From IMG/VR virus record IMGVR_UViG_3300027969_000063, positions 41,517 to 105,516 of that record: a stretch of DNA of 64,000 nt. One strand, given 5' to 3'. The position numbers were made by a program, and so were the translations under genes. This DNA is from a virus. The notes under the pieces were generated by a model that searched no databases, had not been told where the DNA came from, and was given only the letters and a program-made list of their open reading frames with translations. The number at the start of each line of letters is the position of its first letter. Position 1 is the stretch's first letter. Shown here piece by piece: positions 7,215 through 14,369 of this stretch.

Positions 7215-7417
7215 TATATTCCTAACTGAGATTTAATATATTTGTCTTTCAACATATCTGGTATGTTTAGATATGGTTCTTCTAATAGAAAAGGACAAGG
7301 AGATCCCCACCTGTTTTCATTTAAAAAATATCTCAATAAATTTATATGATACTTATTTCTTGGATCAAACAAATATTTTGGATTGCCCAATGTTTGTTGC
7401 TGTGTTAGAAAACTCAT
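7214..7417 (-). CDS. 67-residue hypothetical protein
   Basis: Begins MSFLTQQQTLGNPKYLFDPR and includes NRWGSPCPFLLEEPYLNIPD. It looks like a small globular protein with many aromatics. It overlaps the end of the 87-codon-class gene upstream by four bases (ATGA) and abuts the 57-residue gene downstream, so the three form one translationally coupled unit. No family recognised. Confidence 0.6.
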   Translation of the reverse strand: MSFLTQQQTLGNPKYLFDPRNKYHINLLRYFLNENRWGSPCPFLLEEPYLNIPDMLKDKYIKSQLGI

Positions 7418-7659
7418 TTAATATACTCCACATTATCTTTGCGCATGTAAAAAACCACCTGATTTTTTTTTGGATCAGGTACTTCTCTAACTACGGGAAT
7501 AAAAGTTATACCTTCAATCTCATTGGTTGACCAATTCGAATAAGTGTAATAGACATCTTGATTCGTTTTTGAACGAACCTTTTTAAGAATGGCTTTACCG
7601 CCAGTTGTCATGGCAATATAACCAGGTCGAGAGGGTTTAGTTTTGTTCCAGTTTTTCAT
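7414..7659 (-). CDS. 81-residue basic protein, predicted leaderless mRNA
   Basis: Starts MKNWNKTKPSRPGYIAMTTG and continues with strands through VYYTYSNW and ITFIPVVREV; basic overall. I chose the ATG at 7659, not the in-frame TTG at 7677. The consensus promoter at 7666-7694 would start transcription at about 7659, the A of this ATG, so the TTG would not be transcribed from it. No Shine-Dalgarno sequence is visible. Function unknown. Confidence 0.6.
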   Translation of the reverse strand: MKNWNKTKPSRPGYIAMTTGGKAILKKVRSKTNQDVYYTYSNWSTNEIEGITFIPVVREVPDPKKNQVVFYMRKDNVEYIK

Positions 7660-7665
7660 GATATA

Positions 7666-7694
7666 ATTATAACTCAAAAGGAGGGGGCTGTCAA
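7666..7694 (-). promoter_or_regulatory. Consensus sigma-70 promoter with -35 inside a hairpin loop
   Basis: TTGACA (7694-7689), a 17-base spacer and TATAAT (7671-7666) on the minus strand, both boxes perfect. The -35 box spans the loop and one arm edge of the terminator-like hairpin at 7682-7703, so termination from upstream and initiation here use the same DNA. The predicted start falls on the ATG at 7659. Confidence 0.75.
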
Positions 7695-7703
7695 GAGCCC
7701 CCT
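7682..7703 (-). terminator. Hairpin after the hsp20 unit
   Basis: Arms AGGGGGCT and AGCCCCCT form a perfect 8-bp, GC-rich stem around a 6-base loop. The minus-strand continuation CCTTTTG is only a weak T-tract. It starts three bases after the stop of the 21-residue gene and probably ends the hsp20 transcript. It overlaps the promoter at 7666-7694. Confidence 0.6.
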
Positions 7704-7706
7704 GTA

Positions 7707-7772
7707 TTATCTACCGTTTGGGTAGTTCAATTGTTCCCATTCCTCATCGGATACAGGCCACCAGTTACTCAT
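7707..7772 (-). CDS. 21-residue Trp-rich peptide
   Basis: Reads MSNWWPVSDEEWEQLNYPNG plus a final R. Its ATG lies just inside the end of hsp20 and its stop falls three bases before the terminator hairpin, so it fits neatly between the two. Three Trp residues and a plausible helix hint at a real peptide, but the size makes this tentative. Confidence 0.35.
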   Translation of the reverse strand: MSNWWPVSDEEWEQLNYPNGR

Positions 7773-8232
7773 CTTTTGATTTTACGGCAATCTTCTTTAC
7801 CGCATCCTGTGCTTTTACCATGGCTTCTAACCAGATTTTAAGCATACCATTAGTAATTACGGCATCCTTAATCTCTACCTTATCGGCAAGAGTAAAGGTA
7901 CGAGAAAAATTACGGTTGGCAATACCTCTGTAGATGAAACTAGCCGGATCTTCTTCAGATTCAACTGCAGAACCTTTGATTACCAATTTACTACCGTCTA
8001 AGGTAACTTCAATATCAGTTTTAGCAAAGCCAGCAACTGCCAGTTCGATGACATACTTGTTGTCTTTTACTTGTTTGATATTGTATGGAGGGTAGCTAGT
8101 TGTTGCTTTAGCGACTGTTTCAGATACTTCACGGATTTGGTCCAATACGTCATCGAAACCAACTGTGAACGGATCCAAAGTTTTGTGGAGGGAAGCCCAT
8201 TGTGGGATTAAAGATAAAGTTGTGCTTGTCAT
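7765..8232 (-). CDS. hsp20: Hsp20/IbpA-family small heat shock protein
   Basis: 155 residues. The alpha-crystallin domain (about residues 48-140) includes YPPYNIKQVKDNKYVIELAV, AGFAKTDIEV, LVIKG and RGIANRNFSRTFTL; the last matches the conserved R-FxRxF-L block of bacterial IbpA. ITNGMLKIWL replaces the usual A-x-x-x-NGxLxI/L motif. Small heat shock proteins hold unfolding proteins for refolding, and the GroES-like protein is encoded nearby. AAGGAG precedes the ATG. A T4 late promoter lies about 160 bases upstream with a structured leader between. Confidence 0.92.
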   Translation of the reverse strand: MTSTTLSLIPQWASLHKTLDPFTVGFDDVLDQIREVSETVAKATTSYPPYNIKQVKDNKYVIELAVAGFAKTDIEVTLDGSKLVIKGSAVESEEDPASFIYRGIANRNFSRTFTLADKVEIKDAVITNGMLKIWLEAMVKAQDAVKKIAVKSKDE

Positions 8233-8268
8233 AGATTTCTCCTTAATTAAGCGAGTTACATTAAATTA

Positions 8269-8384
8269 AGATACCCCGAAGGCATATCTGGTTTATACTG
8301 GTTACGGTATCCAGCGGCATCGTAACGTCATGCCCGCTTTAAAACGCTTCGTAAACTTAGCGGTCCTAAGGTGAAGCCAGTATA
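8269..8384 (-). ncRNA. Structured hsp20 leader or small RNA at a late promoter
   Basis: The predicted transcript from the late promoter at 8389-8396 starts at about 8383, on the first base of a helix TATACTGG (8384-8377) that pairs with CCAGTATA (8301-8294). Inside lie CTTC/GAAG with CTTAG/CTAAG (8370-8356, 5-base loop) and a strong hairpin at 8337-8314 (GCGG-GCAT with ATGC-CGC, one bulge). A separate hairpin with a UUCG loop (8289-8269) follows, then the hsp20 Shine-Dalgarno. The region has no reading frame I could support. It may be a 5' UTR regulator or a discrete RNA; folding was done by eye. Confidence 0.4.
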
Positions 8385-8388
8385 ATCT

Positions 8389-8396
8389 TATTTATA
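8389..8396 (-). promoter_or_regulatory. T4-type late promoter for hsp20
   Basis: A perfect TATAAATA on the minus strand, overlapping the last codons of the membrane-protein gene upstream. Spacing as in T4 puts the start at about 8383, at the edge of the structured leader. Confidence 0.7.
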
Positions 8397-9432
8397 CTAG
8401 AAAAGTAAATAGTCCAGCGGTTATTAATAATAAACCAGCCCAACTACCTAGTGCTTTATAATATGTTTTGAGTGGTGTACCAAAATAACGGTTACCAACC
8501 ATAACACATTTATGCGTAGGACTTAATAAGTAACCAGCATAATCTACTGCAAAGAACCACATAAAATATTCTTGGCCAAATACTTGAGCCATCAATACGG
8601 CGATTGCAATAAACTTACCGCTACTACCCATCAGGAAACTTACAACAAATCCAACAAGCGAAATCAAGGTCATACCAATTAAAGAGTGTGGGTCAAAACC
8701 CGAACCTTTAATGTATGTAATAAATTCGTTATTGTAGGATTTAAAGAAGTTACCTAGAATGATAACTGCGGCGACTGTACCTAATACTTCCCAATTCACA
8801 TAACTTAATAATTTTGGAATACGCCATTGTTGTGTAATAAAAACATAATACAATGCCAACAAACCAAAAATTATAAAAACATTATCTTTACCGCCACCAT
8901 AAATGTAAGCACCCAAGGCAATAAACATAGGAAAGACATTACGCATTACTGTGCTGAGTTTGAAGGTGTCTGGTTTGATAACCACATCTTCTTCTTTTAC
9001 TTCATGCCAAATATACCAAGAAATAAAAATAAAACTAACAATCAGTAATGGTGCAATCATGCCCATAAATGTTGCATAGGTAAGACCAAATGCTGCAATA
9101 GGAAGAACAACTGTTTTCTCTAAAGGTGACCACATATAATAGTGGTGTGTCGATAGATAATCAACGATGCCCATCTTCTCACGACCTGGACCATTTTTTG
9201 GAACTACGGTGTCTAATAAACCTGCTGATACTGTTACTCTGCCTTCAATTGGTAAAATACCGCCAATAGCACTTAGAAGAACAACAACAAATTTATTAGA
9301 ACGGAAGGTGTTCTTAATATAAGAGTACGCTGGGGCAAAAAGAGAATACTCTTTGGCTAGTCCAGCAGCAATCATTATAAAGAATACCATCCATAGATAG
9401 CCTAGGCCATCTAATAGTTTTAATACATCCAT
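8392..9432 (-). CDS. Polytopic membrane protein, possible DUF401/anion-permease type
   Basis: 346 residues with about ten hydrophobic segments covering most of the chain, so an integral inner-membrane protein. Two polar re-entrant-looking motifs, GGILPIEGRVTVSAG and, in the second half, FLMGSSGKFIAIAVLMAQ, are arranged like the paired conserved loops of DUF401 and related ion-transporter-superfamily permeases. YLLSPTHKCVM lies near the C-terminus. Substrate unknown; the family call comes from memory of the pattern. It lies between regA and hsp20 with a late-type promoter and GAGGAG before the ATG. It could be a host-derived transport gene. Confidence 0.65.
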   Translation of the reverse strand: MDVLKLLDGLGYLWMVFFIMIAAGLAKEYSLFAPAYSYIKNTFRSNKFVVVLLSAIGGILPIEGRVTVSAGLLDTVVPKNGPGREKMGIVDYLSTHHYYMWSPLEKTVVLPIAAFGLTYATFMGMIAPLLIVSFIFISWYIWHEVKEEDVVIKPDTFKLSTVMRNVFPMFIALGAYIYGGGKDNVFIIFGLLALYYVFITQQWRIPKLLSYVNWEVLGTVAAVIILGNFFKSYNNEFITYIKGSGFDPHSLIGMTLISLVGFVVSFLMGSSGKFIAIAVLMAQVFGQEYFMWFFAVDYAGYLLSPTHKCVMVGNRYFGTPLKTYYKALGSWAGLLLITAGLFTFLV

Positions 9433-9478
9433 ATAATACTCCTCAAATCAAATGCACCACAGAATCATGGTATAATCA

Positions 9479-9486
9479 TATTTATT
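9479..9486 (-). promoter_or_regulatory. Late-type promoter AATAAATA before the membrane protein
   Basis: The minus strand reads AATAAATA, one base from the T4 late consensus, between regA and the membrane-protein gene. The predicted start near 9473 leaves a 41-base leader with GAGGAG before the ATG at 9432. Confidence 0.5.
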
Positions 9487-9493
9487 ACATCAA

Positions 9494-9901
9494 TTAATAG
9501 GCGCCTGGTTTTTTACCAATATTGTATTTTGGTACCAGTTCCCAATCATCTTTTTCTTTATGAGATAGTATCTTAATCTGTGATAGAAAAATAGGAGGAG
9601 GATTCTCTGCCTTATCTCTATTGATAATCTTTACCAGTCCCCAATCTTCCAATAACTTAGCAATTGCATTTCTACGAGATAAATCGTTTTCAGAAATGTC
9701 ACTAGGCTTACCATCCAAAGCAAATAGTTCTTTGAAATGTACGATATAATATCTACCTTGTTTATGTAAGATATGGCAAGATTGGTATAAAATTCTGTCT
9801 TTTTTGGAAGCCACACCGATTCGTGTGAGAGTTTCACGCACTTTGAGGAAATCGTCCTTCTCACCTAATGTAACTTCAACCAAATCTAAAATTGAAATCA
9901 T
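9494..9901 (-). CDS. regA: RegA translational repressor
   Basis: 135 residues. The block LYQSCHILHKQGRYYIVHFK is nearly identical to T4 RegA, as are the DFLKVRETLTRIGVASKKD, KLLEDWGLVKI and WELVPKYNIG segments. T4 RegA binds the initiation region of many early mRNAs and blocks translation. Its ATG overlaps the gp62 stop by one base, and the order 45-44-62-regA matches T4. It has a slightly longer N-terminus and C-terminal tail than T4 RegA (122). Confidence 0.95.
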   Translation of the reverse strand: MISILDLVEVTLGEKDDFLKVRETLTRIGVASKKDRILYQSCHILHKQGRYYIVHFKELFALDGKPSDISENDLSRRNAIAKLLEDWGLVKIINRDKAENPPPIFLSQIKILSHKEKDDWELVPKYNIGKKPGAY

Positions 9902-10290
9902 TACTTGTTCACTCCGCCTTTTGCTGTTTTTATTTTTATTTCAGCGAGTTGTTCATCATTTAGAATTCGTAAGGCTTCCTTGGCTCTTTCATTAGAATAG
10001 CCAAAATATTGCTTCACACATTCTATATCTTTGTCGACCTCTGATTTCTGCCACGGTTGAAATTTCCGTTTCATTGGTCTTATGGTATTTAGAAGATATG
10101 AATATTGCATATCGGAGTCAAGCCCCGTATGAATATTCATCTCATTCACATATAGAACACAGTCCATATGATACGACAAAGCACGATTTACAACAAAAGG
10201 TTTGTAATCCTTGTAATCATATTCATCTTGAAAAACAGACTTCTTCTTCTCCAGTATAGACGGAAGAATCTCTTTGAATAAATCTGGCAT
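9901..10290 (-). CDS. 62: Clamp loader small subunit (gp62)
   Basis: 129 residues, shorter than T4 gp62 (187), but in the diagnostic place between gp44 and regA. Helical features include ALSYHMDCVLYVNEMN and TIRPMKRKFQPWQK, followed by a long amphipathic helix, VDKDIECVKQYFGYSNERAK. It should complete the gp44 pentamer that opens the gp45 clamp. Its ATG overlaps the gp44 stop by one base. The assignment rests on position plus the PMKRKF/W segment. Confidence 0.88.
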   Translation of the reverse strand: MPDLFKEILPSILEKKKSVFQDEYDYKDYKPFVVNRALSYHMDCVLYVNEMNIHTGLDSDMQYSYLLNTIRPMKRKFQPWQKSEVDKDIECVKQYFGYSNERAKEALRILNDEQLAEIKIKTAKGGVNK

Positions 10291-11222
10291 TATTTGAACT
10301 CACAATCCACCATAATTTCTGTCAGACAAGCAACCATATTAATCTCATGATCAGCCACGAAAGCTGCCTGATATTGATACTTAGCAAGAATCAAAACTAG
10401 TTGAGGAACGGATTGAGGTTTCAATACCTCATAAAGAGTATCGTATAGTTTACGATAGATTTTGACCGGATCATTGTCAAGGTTAGCAGTAACCCATTTA
10501 CGAGTTGAGCCAAAGTCTTTAGATTTTAAAGCTGTAATGAGGGTATCAAGTTGAATGTCAGCAACATTAGAAAGAATACCAGAATCAATTGTGCCAGAAA
10601 CCGAATATCGTTGCAGTTCATTAAGAACCCTACGATTATCAGGAAAGTGTTTTGTGATAACTGCCGCAACGACATCTTTTGAATAGGTGATATTTTCCTT
10701 TTCAAGAATCCATTCAACTCTTTTAAAGAATTGAGCAGCCATTTTTTGTTTGGCGCCATTGATTTTAAAATCGACCACAGAACAACGAGAGTGGATTGGA
10801 TCGATGATACGATTCTTATAATTACAAGTGAATATGAACGAACAGTTTGAGGAGAACTCTTCAATCGCTCCACGCAATGCTGGTTGAGTTGAATTAGGAT
10901 TAAGATAGTCGGCCTCATCAATGATAACAACCTTCCGGCCACCAGCAAGAGAAACTGATGAAGCATAGTTCTTAATCTTTGTCCGAAGGACATCAATACC
11001 TGATTCGTCTGAACCGTTAATAACAATAAAGTCACACCCAACTTCATTACATAGTGCTTTAGCAATAGTTGTTTTTCCAACACCTGCTGAACCAGATAAT
11101 AATAGATTAGGTATTTCTTTTCGGTTAACGTACTCTTGAAAGGTAGATTTAATCGCATCAGGTAAGATACAATCTTCAATAGTTTTTGGCCGATACTTCT
11201 CGACCCATAGTAAATGTTCCAT
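10290..11222 (-). CDS. 44: Clamp loader ATPase subunit (gp44)
   Basis: AAA+ ATPase of the sliding-clamp loader. WVEKYRPKTIEDCILP opens the RFC-type fold, Walker A is SGSAGVGKTT (residues 43-52), Walker B is VIIDEADYL (DEAD at 102-105), and the arginine-finger SRC lies at 145-147. I start at the ATG at 11222; an in-frame GTG lies one codon upstream. GGGAG precedes the ATG by six bases. It works with gp62 (next gene) and the gp45 clamp. Confidence 0.96.
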   Translation of the reverse strand: MEHLLWVEKYRPKTIEDCILPDAIKSTFQEYVNRKEIPNLLLSGSAGVGKTTIAKALCNEVGCDFIVINGSDESGIDVLRTKIKNYASSVSLAGGRKVVIIDEADYLNPNSTQPALRGAIEEFSSNCSFIFTCNYKNRIIDPIHSRCSVVDFKINGAKQKMAAQFFKRVEWILEKENITYSKDVVAAVITKHFPDNRRVLNELQRYSVSGTIDSGILSNVADIQLDTLITALKSKDFGSTRKWVTANLDNDPVKIYRKLYDTLYEVLKPQSVPQLVLILAKYQYQAAFVADHEINMVACLTEIMVDCEFK

Positions 11223-11248
11223 CACAAACTCCCATAATATAATACATC

Positions 11249-11857
11249 TTATTCAAAAATACAATTAATAATCAAGCGATACTTCTTGTCCGTTGGTATG
11301 TTACCGGAATGTATCTGGTTAGAATCAAATATGATAGCACGACCTTTAACTGCTTCTATCCTTTGTTGTATAGTTAACTCTTCTTTAATAGGCACTCCAT
11401 TATACTTCTCATTATATAAAATGGTTTCACCGTCAGAATTGTTTACATAGTACAACAATGTTTTTCTATTTCCAATATAACCTGTTGAATCATATGAAGA
11501 TTCATCACCATCATCCGTATGTGGTCTTTGTAGTTTTACTCCGACCTGAGGCATTAATAAATTAGCTTTGATTCTTGATGCAGATTTTATCTTACCAAAT
11601 TGATTCTCATAACAAGCAATCAATGGTGCAATATAGTGCAGGTGTGCTGATTTGATTTTATTGTTTTCAATAAACGTATGTCGGAATTGAATATGTTCAG
11701 CCGTTGGTTGATTTGTAAAAAACAAATCTTCTAACTCCGTACTACTACTCACCGAATGTTTATGGAACGACCAAGCGATATCTTCACCACCCATTAATTT
11801 ATAAATTGAATCTATATAAACTTCTGGTAAGAAGTTATCAATAATGATTGGTTCCAT
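11249..11857 (-). CDS. 2OG-Fe(II) dioxygenase
   Basis: 202 residues. The iron triad is readable: H113 and D115 in QRPHTDDGD and H183 in SNQIHSGNI, with R194 in KKYRLIIN to bind 2-oxoglutarate. Central strands KTLLYYVNNSDGETILY fit the double-stranded beta-helix. The substrate (protein, nucleic acid or small molecule) cannot be told from sequence. The gene is inserted between gp45 and gp44, which are adjacent in T4, together with a 66-residue gene. Its ATG abuts the stop of that gene (TAATG). Confidence 0.88.
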   Translation of the reverse strand: MEPIIIDNFLPEVYIDSIYKLMGGEDIAWSFHKHSVSSSTELEDLFFTNQPTAEHIQFRHTFIENNKIKSAHLHYIAPLIACYENQFGKIKSASRIKANLLMPQVGVKLQRPHTDDGDESSYDSTGYIGNRKTLLYYVNNSDGETILYNEKYNGVPIKEELTIQQRIEAVKGRAIIFDSNQIHSGNIPTDKKYRLIINCIFE

Positions 11858-12057
11858 TAATTGGTGGCCAATGCACCGTTAATAACACCAACCACTTCAC
11901 TATAGTTTTGTGTAACGCCAATCGTTGCACTAGGAATACCAATGACAACAACCTCTTCATTGAGTTCTTCATTTTTATGTGTAACAACACACAAAACGTG
12001 TTTTGGATTAATTGCAACTGGATTACCAGTCATTTTGTCCGTGAATTGAACTAACAT
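11857..12057 (-). CDS. 66-residue protein, FlbD-like pattern
   Basis: Starts MLVQFTDKMTGNPVAINPKH, continuing with VLCVVTHKNEE, strands VVVIGIPSATIGV and a C-terminal amphipathic helix. The opening 'strand - turn - G-N-P-V-A-I-N-P-x-H-V' resembles small FlbD-type proteins, but that is pattern only. I start at the ATG at 12057, one base past the gp45 stop; a longer in-frame version would lie inside gp45. It sits between the clamp and the 2OG oxygenase. Function unknown. Confidence 0.65.
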   Translation of the reverse strand: MLVQFTDKMTGNPVAINPKHVLCVVTHKNEELNEEVVVIGIPSATIGVTQNYSEVVGVINGALATN

Positions 12058-12058
12058 A

Positions 12059-12730
12059 TTATTCTCCTGTTTTAGTTTCTTTTGCTTCAAATGCGATCCA
12101 ATATTGGATATCTTCTTTCGTATTCTTGAAATGACCAATACCCTTGAAAGAGATTTCAACATCATAACTTCCAGGAATCATTTTGATATTTTCAGTTTTG
12201 AATACAATATTATACTTCTTGCCATTACCTTCGCCAACTTGGGTCGAGTTTGTGTGTGCGGAATTATCTAAGGCATCAAATGTAACCACTTCGATTGCAT
12301 CACCATCGGACTTGATACCAATGTGTGGTGAACTCAAAACAGAAGATGATGACATGATTGATTTGTAATCTTCTTCAGAAAGAGTGAAAGAACAATCAAC
12401 AGAAGGAAGAGTAATCTCTTTTTCTGGAGGAGTAACAATCATCTCCTTTGCCGTCATACGATAGTTTGTTTTTCTCTTACCACTCTTAAAAATGATATCG
12501 GAATCACTAAAATCAATTTCAGAATCTTTAAACAAAGAATGTACCGATAGGAATTGATTCAAATCGTATACACAAAAATCTTGTGGAAAAGAATCTTTCA
12601 GAACGGCTTGTGCCAAAACAGTTTTACCAGATGATACTGTGGTAAGTTTGGTGCCTTTTTTGAATTGAATACCTTGATTGATACTTGAAAAGTTTTTCAA
12701 TACGGTTAGTGTTTCATTTGATAACTTCAT
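12059..12730 (-). CDS. 45: Sliding clamp (gp45)
   Basis: 223 residues (T4 228). It begins MKLSNETLTVLKNFSSINQG, aligning with MKLSKDTTALLKNFATINSG as I recall it for T4 gp45. The VYDLNQFLSVHSLF block and the late MIPGSYDVEIS segment match the T4 clamp in order. It should form the trimeric ring that tethers gp43 and, with gp55, activates late promoters. GGAG lies before the ATG. Confidence 0.95.
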   Translation of the reverse strand: MKLSNETLTVLKNFSSINQGIQFKKGTKLTTVSSGKTVLAQAVLKDSFPQDFCVYDLNQFLSVHSLFKDSEIDFSDSDIIFKSGKRKTNYRMTAKEMIVTPPEKEITLPSVDCSFTLSEEDYKSIMSSSSVLSSPHIGIKSDGDAIEVVTFDALDNSAHTNSTQVGEGNGKKYNIVFKTENIKMIPGSYDVEISFKGIGHFKNTKEDIQYWIAFEAKETKTGE

Positions 12731-12753
12731 TTATTTCTCCATTATGTAAAATT

Positions 12754-13176
12754 TTACTGCTCTTTCGAATACATTATATCATGTTCATACAGAAACATCA
12801 AGCAGCACATGGCGTGTGCCAAGTGATGTAAACCGGATTCAGGATCAAACTTCTCTCCTTCTTTCCAAGCCCATGTATGCCGTTGCATTGCATCAAAGTA
12901 CCTACGCTTTGCTTCTGGTACATGGATCCAATTATCTCTTTCATACTTCTGAGCACCAAAAGTTAAAACTTCTGTAAGGGCTTTTAGCCCGTGAGGGGGA
13001 ACTAAACCATATTCTAATTTACCACCATCAAATTTACGGCCAATATTTGTATTAAAAGCATCTTCATAACCTGGATGATAAGGTGCTTCTTCAACTAGTT
13101 TGTTACTTGTAGATTCAAAAAGCTTTGTTCCATAAGTTATTTCTTTACCTTTAACACCATACTTTTTTGTTCCCAT
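12754..13176 (-). CDS. dATP/dGTP diphosphohydrolase-like protein (DUF5664)
   Basis: 140 residues. Motifs GRKFDGGKLEYGLVPPHGLK, VLTFGAQKYERDNW, AMQRHTWAWKEGEKFDPESG and LHHLAHAMCCLMFLYEHD follow the DUF5664 pattern in order, including the paired His and Asp/Glu residues expected to bind metal. Relatives are annotated as dATP/dGTP diphosphohydrolases, so a role in adjusting the purine dNTP pool is likely but unproven. Its ATG overlaps the glycosyltransferase stop by one base; GGAG precedes the ATG. Confidence 0.8.
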   Translation of the reverse strand: MGTKKYGVKGKEITYGTKLFESTSNKLVEEAPYHPGYEDAFNTNIGRKFDGGKLEYGLVPPHGLKALTEVLTFGAQKYERDNWIHVPEAKRRYFDAMQRHTWAWKEGEKFDPESGLHHLAHAMCCLMFLYEHDIMYSKEQ

Positions 13177-13994
13177 TACATTTCTCCAACATAATTAGCA
13201 ACAGCTGGCATATCTCCTTGGAAATGATATGTACCAATGTGTGCAGTTCTCATCCAAGGACATAAGAAGATTTCTCCACCAATCTTACGCCACATCTGGC
13301 AGAACATATAATCTTCTGATAGGTAACGGTCTGAACCACCACCTGTAATAGAATCTTTGGTGTCAATTACTGTATCAAAATAAGCATGAATGTAACGAGT
13401 ACCATCAAAGTGTGCCTGACCTACATGGTCTGGTTTATATTTGATTTCAGGATAAGCTTCTTTCATTTTGGTAAATACTTCACGCTTAATCATCATGAAT
13501 CCCGTTCCAATTTCCAAAACATCTAAAGGTTCTGTTACACTAAACTGTGCCGTTCCTTGTACTGGATTGAATACAAAGTCACCAGCAATTTTTTCTAATG
13601 TCTGTGGGTCAATGTCAGGATTCTTTATAACACCTTTTTTAATAGACGACCACTTAATTGCTTTTTTAGGATAAGGACCACCAATCACATCTTTGTCTAG
13701 TGCCAACATGGCAATAACATCCTGTGGCTGGAAGTGTACGTCAGAATCTATAAACAACATATGAGTACATTCTGAACGATTTATAAATTCGTCAACAAGG
13801 TAATTCCTTGCTCTTGTAATTAGTGATTCATTAAACAGAAATGAAAATTTTATATTTACGCCATATTGAATACAAGAACTCTGTAAGTCTAAACAGGCCT
13901 TCATGTATAGTCCGTGGTTCATACCACCGTACATGGGTGTGGCCACAAATAAACTTTTCTTTTGTAGTTCTTCTTTTTTGATTGATATTTCCAT
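13176..13994 (-). CDS. GT-A fold glycosyltransferase-like protein
   Basis: 272 residues. LFVATPMYGGMNHGLYMKAC opens a nucleotide-sugar-binding Rossmann-type half, HMLFIDSDVHFQPQDV carries the DxD motif, and IGGPYPKK and EIGTGFMMIKREVF follow as in phage GT2-like enzymes. SEDYMFCQMWRKIGGEIFLC supplies the expected ED acid. It is not close in sequence to the three paralogues at 38-41 kb. The sugar acceptor (phage DNA, virion protein or host envelope) is unknown. Confidence 0.82.
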   Translation of the reverse strand: MEISIKKEELQKKSLFVATPMYGGMNHGLYMKACLDLQSSCIQYGVNIKFSFLFNESLITRARNYLVDEFINRSECTHMLFIDSDVHFQPQDVIAMLALDKDVIGGPYPKKAIKWSSIKKGVIKNPDIDPQTLEKIAGDFVFNPVQGTAQFSVTEPLDVLEIGTGFMMIKREVFTKMKEAYPEIKYKPDHVGQAHFDGTRYIHAYFDTVIDTKDSITGGGSDRYLSEDYMFCQMWRKIGGEIFLCPWMRTAHIGTYHFQGDMPAVANYVGEM

Positions 13995-14012
13995 TTGTGC
14001 TCCGTGAATAGT

Positions 14013-14045
14013 AAAAAAGGGAGTATCTCCTATGAAGAACTCCCT
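14013..14045 (-). terminator. Rho-independent terminator after the HTH gene
   Basis: On the minus strand AGGGAGT (14045-14039 region) pairs with ACTCCCT, a 7-bp stem with a 14-base loop, followed directly by six T residues (14018-14013). It lies nine bases after the HTH stop. Confidence 0.7.
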
Positions 14046-14053
14046 ATGCTAGA

Positions 14054-14317
14054 TTAGGCTAAAGAATAACCTGATTTGATAGCCGCCTTAACCAAAGCTT
14101 TGGTTGGCTTACCCATGCGATAGAAGGCAACCTTCTGACCATCTACAACTTTTTTATTTGTGTAGATTACATGGCCTTCTTGACGCAGTTCATCAATACG
14201 GGCTGAAACATTGGTGATGCCGAAACGGCGTTGTGCTTGTTTGACGGTAAAAGTGTTGTAACCTTCGGTTTGTTGTAAGGCATTCAACATCTTTTGTTTA
14301 GCAGATAAATTGCTCAT
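14054..14317 (-). CDS. Small winged-helix DNA-binding protein
   Basis: 87 residues. LSAKQKMLNALQQTEGYNTF, then VKQAQRRFGITNVSARIDEL is a helix-turn-helix pair, followed by a wing, GHVIYTNKKV...VAFYRMG, and a basic tail. This is the layout of HTH_39-like domains in phages. It is its own transcription unit: sigma-70 promoter upstream (14370-14399), terminator downstream (14013-14045). That suggests early, independent expression, possibly as a regulator; its targets are unknown. Confidence 0.8.
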   Translation of the reverse strand: MSNLSAKQKMLNALQQTEGYNTFTVKQAQRRFGITNVSARIDELRQEGHVIYTNKKVVDGQKVAFYRMGKPTKALVKAAIKSGYSLA

Positions 14318-14339
14318 TGTAATACTCCATAGTAAAGTT

Positions 14340-14362
14340 AAAAAATCCTTGCCTTAAGCAAG
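14340..14362 (-). terminator. Hairpin with T-run at the 5' end of the HTH transcript
   Basis: CTTGC and GCAAG (14362-14348, 5-base loop) form a short stem, followed on the minus strand by GA and six T residues. It lies 40 bases after the stop of the DUF4338 gene and could end that transcript. It also begins one base after the predicted start of the HTH promoter, so it would form the first structure in that mRNA. Confidence 0.5.
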
Positions 14363-14369
14363 TATTCAC

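Noticed and set aside
8361-8372. CGGTCCTAAGGT, identical to part of the 23S rRNA segment cut by I-CeuI
   Set aside because: A 12-base match to some part of rRNA is expected by chance in 64 kb; surrounding bases do not match and no homing endonuclease or intron is visible.
10526-11179. A 217-codon minus-strand frame inside gp44
   Set aside because: It is a shifted frame of gp44 with Leu/Val-rich composition; gp44 motifs prove the other frame.
12754-13176. Sign of a modified-purine genome from the dATP/dGTP diphosphohydrolase-like gene
   Set aside because: No PurZ-like or other base-modification partner is seen in the window, so normal dNTP-pool control is the simpler reading.
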